From assembly GCA_040437565.1 (NCBI GenBank), contig JBDOQK010000007.1, positions 660,189-724,188 of the forward strand: DNA of 64,000 nt, written 5' to 3'. The stretch comes from Albugo candida (taxonomy: Eukaryota; Oomycota; Peronosporomycetes; Albuginales). Within the stretch, counting starts at the first letter, position 1. Every line of letters starts with the position of its first letter. Below are positions 60,071 through 64,000 of this stretch, piece after piece. The translations under genes were made by a program, and so were the position numbers. The notes under the pieces are model-generated. The model ran no database searches. It was not told where the DNA came from and saw only the letters and a program-made list of their open reading frames with translations.

Positions 60071-60302
60071 CTAATGCGATATTGTTGAGCGCCTCCCCAC
60101 TCATGCCACAAGCTCACTTTTGTAAGCTAGATAAATACGATTTAGGGTGAAGGCCGTGTAAATACAAAATGTTGGATTGCAACTCGAATACATTTACTTG
60201 GTTGGACCTCAACAATTCTAATGCTCTCTCAGGTTAGCGTTCTTCTATGGGTTCTCTTTGTTGCGTTCACGTCTACAGCTTTCTTGATCCAGTAAGATCG
60301 CA

Positions 60303-60402
60303 NNNNNNNNNNNNNNNNNNNNNNNNNNNNNNNNNNNNNNNNNNNNNNNNNNNNNNNNNNNNNNNNNNNNNNNNNNNNNNNNNNNNNNNNNNNNNNNNNN
60401 NN
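60303..60402. other. Assembly gap, flanks duplicated (838 bp)
   Basis: 59465-60302 recurs exactly at 60403-61240 (offset 938). Confidence 0.93.
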
Positions 60403-61240
60403 TTTATTGTGAGCTCACTAGCTATAATGTTTGTCAATTTGACAGGAAGTCGCTGGATCGTTCTATGGTTTGCGCAGAAGCTACATTTAAATCACTACAA
60501 GCAATTCAACAAGTGCACTCTAATCGTGCATATCTTTTGATCTTTTCCCTTTATAGGCTTACGATGCTGTTATAGCTGCAATCATGGAAGAAGCACCAAA
60601 TTCAAAATTTGATGACCTCAATGGCTTTAACTGCGATAAAATCAAATATATTTAGCTTCCGACGTATGAAAACAAATTTTAAGAACACGAGCATTTATCG
60701 ACTAACAGATGCTAATTATTTTAAGGAATCTGTCCTATCCAAAAATAGATGCTTCCTGGCAGTGCAAAAACTCCGAAAGAAAAAACAATACATGGCCGCT
60801 TGGTGGTCAATTTATCAAAACTCATCAAAAATTACGACGCCGTGCTATGGACATCACCAAAAGAACAAATTTACCTCAATATTATTTAGAACGTGACATT
60901 GATATCTACCCAGATGACTCGCTACAATCAAATCTCTTTTCTTTTCGTCTGCACCTTGTTTCTCATTGTACGACATGGAATACAAATTTTGTCGTATCAT
61001 TCAGCTGACTAATGCGATATTGTTGAGCGCCTCCCCACTCATGCCACAAGCTCACTTTTGTAAGCTAGATAAATACGATTTAGGGTGAAGGCCGTGTAAA
61101 TACAAAATGTTGGATTGCAACTCGAATACATTTACTTGGTTGGACCTCAACAATTCTAATGCTCTCTCAGGTTAGCGTTCTTCTATGGGTTCTCTTTGTT
61201 GCGTTCACGTCTACAGCTTTCTTGATCCAGTAAGATCGCA
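60403..61240 (+). other. Assembly duplicate of the locus at 59465-60302
   Basis: Identical by eye over its whole length, including non-coding DNA, and begins right after the N run. Not a second gene. Confidence 0.9.
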
Positions 61241-61714
61241 ACAAATCGTGCATTCCTGTAGATGACTATTGTGGCTCTCATCTCATCCATTTCCTAGCGC
61301 ATACTGTTAGCAATGCGACAACTTTTCGATAATTGACTTGACTTCTCCTACAAATATCAGTACTGCGTTGTTAATCGTGCTCTCTATCTACGCAAGTATC
61401 CGATACCCCGGAAAAAGATTTCATTAATTCTTCAGACGTAAGATTGCGCCTGAAATTTGGAGTGATTGATACATGTTCTAGACAAATTTGAGACAGTTCT
61501 ATTCAGCAGCTATTTATAGCTGTGAACCCTTCTATCCGAGCCTTCACTTTTTTTTCAAGATTTTGTAACCCTGTTCTTCACCTAATCTCTTTGGATAGCC
61601 GTTGCACCTTAGAATTATTATGAGCATTTAAGCGGCGGCATCAAGTCGGTATTAGCGGACTCAAGCTTTCGCTTATGCCTGAATGTTTCTTTATTCCGGT
61701 AAATCAATTCCTGG
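61241..61714. other. Intergenic region
   Basis: I see no gene, repeat or RNA here. Confidence 0.5.
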
Positions 61715-63600
61715 CTATTGTAGAGACCTTGGGTGAATTATTTCCATATGAAGCCGTCTTGTGCTATACCTGACAGGGCGTAGAGATCCGCTGTAGTGCG
61801 GAGACCGATAGTGGATATTGTGTCGAGACGTAGGTCCCTGTCGAGAATGGTTGGGAGGCATGTCGGTGTAGCACCCCGATATTTGGACATGTTCATAGTA
61901 TCGGAGCATCTTCAGCTGAGCTGGAATAGGCTGCGCGCGGCGAAGAATATGGCCAAAAAGCCTTCATCGAGACCTCCTCATGTTGACCCGAAGTGGTTTT
62001 GTCTTACAATGCTTGTACAAATCCGCGTTGCCAATGTGTTAAAGGTAGAGGATACGGAGAACGCGGCAACATGACGACAGTGATACGCTACAAGACTGCC
62101 AATGTCGCGGTATGTGAGACCCCATGTTCCACAATTGTGTAAAAGAATAGGTAACGCATAGAAATTGTATAAGTGAACGCGTAATGTTTCTGGAAGGAGG
62201 TGAGGATGAAGCCAGAAGTTCCAAAATCTTTTGAAGGCACTTATTGAGTGAGCTTTTAGTAGCTGTAGGTCTTCAAGTAGTCGTATTAGCTTGCTAACGG
62301 AGCGCCAAATTTCGTTGGTCGTGTTCGGTGCACGATCAGTAGTCGTTCGCTCAGTCCATATCATCAGCAAACACAATGGTTTTGAGATCCCGTACTCAAA
62401 AGTGGAGGTGGTGGCATAGATCTCGTAGTACCGCCTTCAAGTAGACCACGAAAAAAAGTTGGGAAAGTGCATCTTCTTGAGGTGTACCATGATTACTGGC
62501 GAAAGTTGAGTAGCAATTCATACCAAGGCAGAGTCGGAGGGTAGTGGCGCTGATGAGAGCTTTATCATTTGGACCTCGTCTGGATCCAAAATCGAGTCAA
62601 GAACTATCAGCAATTTATGTCGATTATTGGTGTCAAAAGCCTTGCTGACGTCAAACTGACGTTATGGTGAAGCTTCTTGGAGCATGTAAATCGCTTCTGG
62701 AAGCGACGCGGTAGGGTGAGATTCCCTCTGTGGGTCCAGAGTGCATCAGCTGTGCTTCGAGCGACTCGAAAGCCGCTCTGATTAGGTGAGACACACTTCT
62801 CCACTTTGTACTTGTGCGATTCAGAATGACCGTGGATATGGTCTTACGAGTGGTGCTGAGAAAGGTGATGGGTCGAAGGTTGACACAGCTTACCGTCATT
62901 ATATTAGGCTTCGGAACGATTATGATAGCACCATGGTTGAGGCTTTTGCAAATGGATAGAGTGGGAATCTGGAGATGATGATTGATTGCTTAGCGAGGAA
63001 TTCGACAATACTGGGAGACTATACTTCAGTACTTCAGCTGAACCATGATCTACGCCTGGTGCGCGATTGTCATTCAGAGACTGCAATGCTTTTGTAACTT
63101 CGTCCTTATTAATAGATCAGGCCATGCTGTATTTCCCGAGAGAGACGTCGCTGAGATGGGGTTGATAAAACTGGGCTGAATAAAAATTCTCAATGATTTG
63201 TACATTTTCCCTGGAGTTTCCAATGACACGCTCGTACTGGACACGTATAAGAAACGCATGAATAATGCTGACCGCGTTTGTAGCGTAAGCTGTCGGACTA
63301 TCTGATACATCTGCTCCGTTTATTTGTATTTTGCGAGACCCATAATATGCTGGGTAAAACGAAGTCTGCCAGCCTCCTTGCACTTTTGTCGGATGGTTCG
63401 CAGCAAGGCTTGTCCACGAGATGGATAAAGCAGCAAGTCGACAGGTTCATTTCTATTCTGATCAGAGCAAGAAGACGTTTTTGCGCACAAGAAAGCTTGG
63501 CTATCTCATTGCTGTGACCGGACTGATTTCTAGTATCAATCTTGGGTCGTATTATGGTATTCGCGATGGCTTGATGCGATCTAGTACCGATGGCCATTCT
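61715..63600 (-). mobile_element. Non-LTR retrotransposon (LINE), degraded
   Basis: On the minus strand reverse transcriptase motifs occur in order but in different frames: NDNRAPGVDHGSAEVLKY (about 63070), LRPITFLSTTRKTISTVILN (about 62870), NQSGFRVARSTADALW (about 62785), the catalytic FADDMD (about 62370-62355), and a thumb-side stretch LYNFYALPILLHNCGTWGLT (about 62130). The QSGFR-x(3)-STADAL wording is LINE-type. A 99-codon frame at 63597-63298 may be the end of the upstream region. No endonuclease domain, poly(A) tail or target duplication is evident. Frame changes make it a dead copy, truncated at the 5' side. Confidence 0.8.
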
Positions 63601-64000
63601 AGTGAATCAGAGGACCATTTCTGCACAAAGTTATGTTGTTTTGTCTGCCATTATTGAATCTCAAACGCTATGCGAAGCGAACTCTGCATCCTACTCAGTA
63701 TTTACCTGATAGTTGGACAGGATATGTCCTATTGTCCCGTCTTCTGAAGTCGATTTTTCTAGTTCTTCTCACTGCCCCAAATCGATGTTACAAAAAACAC
63801 ATGAGCCTGTAATCCACGAGCATGTGAATTTGGACCAACAAATTTTTTGAAAGCCAGACATTATCAGAACAGCGCATAAAACATCTCAATCAAATCTTTT
63901 AAAACCGCCTTTTCTTAAAATTCAATGAGATATGTGTGCTAAAACACCTAACATTGTCACCTTTATTCAAAAATAATGTTTTTTTCTGTCCACCGTTATC
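63601..64000. other. Window end, nothing recognised
   Basis: Only a short + frame overlapping the LINE edge. No motif. Confidence 0.4.

Noticed and set aside
1-64000. CRISPR array, rRNA operon, or bacterial-type operon
   Set aside because: No regularly spaced short repeats or rRNA-like conserved stretches, and the genes have spliceosomal introns.

Overview
The window looks like nuclear DNA from an oomycete. The host genes have short GT-AG introns (48-66 nt in the five genes I could splice). One gene has the PX-transmembrane-phospholipase D layout known from oomycetes. There are several flagellar-type genes, as expected of a zoosporic organism, and the intergenic DNA holds Copia, Gypsy, Mutator-like, LINE and tRNA-derived SINE remains. 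A white-rust (Albugo-like) genome is my best guess, but the genus is inference only.

Layout. 1-24 kb is the gene-bearing part: a tubulin-tyrosine-ligase-like enzyme (2.5-4.2 kb, +), COQ9 for ubiquinone synthesis (5.1-6.4 kb, +), an unrecognised four-exon gene with a longin-like pattern (7.0-7.9 kb, +), an MSS51 C-terminal-domain protein (8.1-8.9 kb, +), a giant phospholipase D (10.5-17.4 kb, -), and a 990-residue coiled-coil protein resembling the DUF4795/QRICH2 family (17.9-21.1 kb, -). 24-36 kb is mixed. It holds a SINE, a Copia fossil, an inverted pair of 230-bp repeats, a 5'-truncated NADH-cytochrome b5 reductase, a coiled-coil gene resembling outer-dynein-arm docking factors, and fragments of other genes. 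36-64 kb is mostly mobile DNA: a Copia fossil (36.6-41.8 kb, +), a Gypsy fossil with 169-bp LTRs (42.8-48.2 kb, -), a second Copia fossil (50.0-55.9 kb, -) interrupted by another repeat, a Mutator-like element with terminal inverted repeats and target duplication (56.7-59.3 kb, +), and a degraded LINE (61.7-63.6 kb, -).

Assembly caution. The window has sixteen 100-N gaps. At least thirteen are flanked by the same sequence on both sides (49 bp to about 1.4 kb), so they are unmerged contig overlaps and not real gaps. Genes that appear twice (the MSS51-domain gene, the phospholipase D 3' end and middle, the gene near 59.4 kb) are single genes. Two gaps also carry perfect foldbacks that look like chimeric read ends. 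Allowing for the duplicated flank, the phospholipase D reads as one open frame of 1828 residues.

Themes. Three genes fit the flagellum: a tubulin glycylase-like TTLL, a DUF4795/QRICH2-like coiled coil and an ODAD3/CCDC151-like coiled coil. Two fit mitochondria: COQ9 with a clear presequence, and the MSS51 domain. I found no CRISPR array, rRNA or free-standing tRNA gene, and no clear new defence or biosynthetic system.
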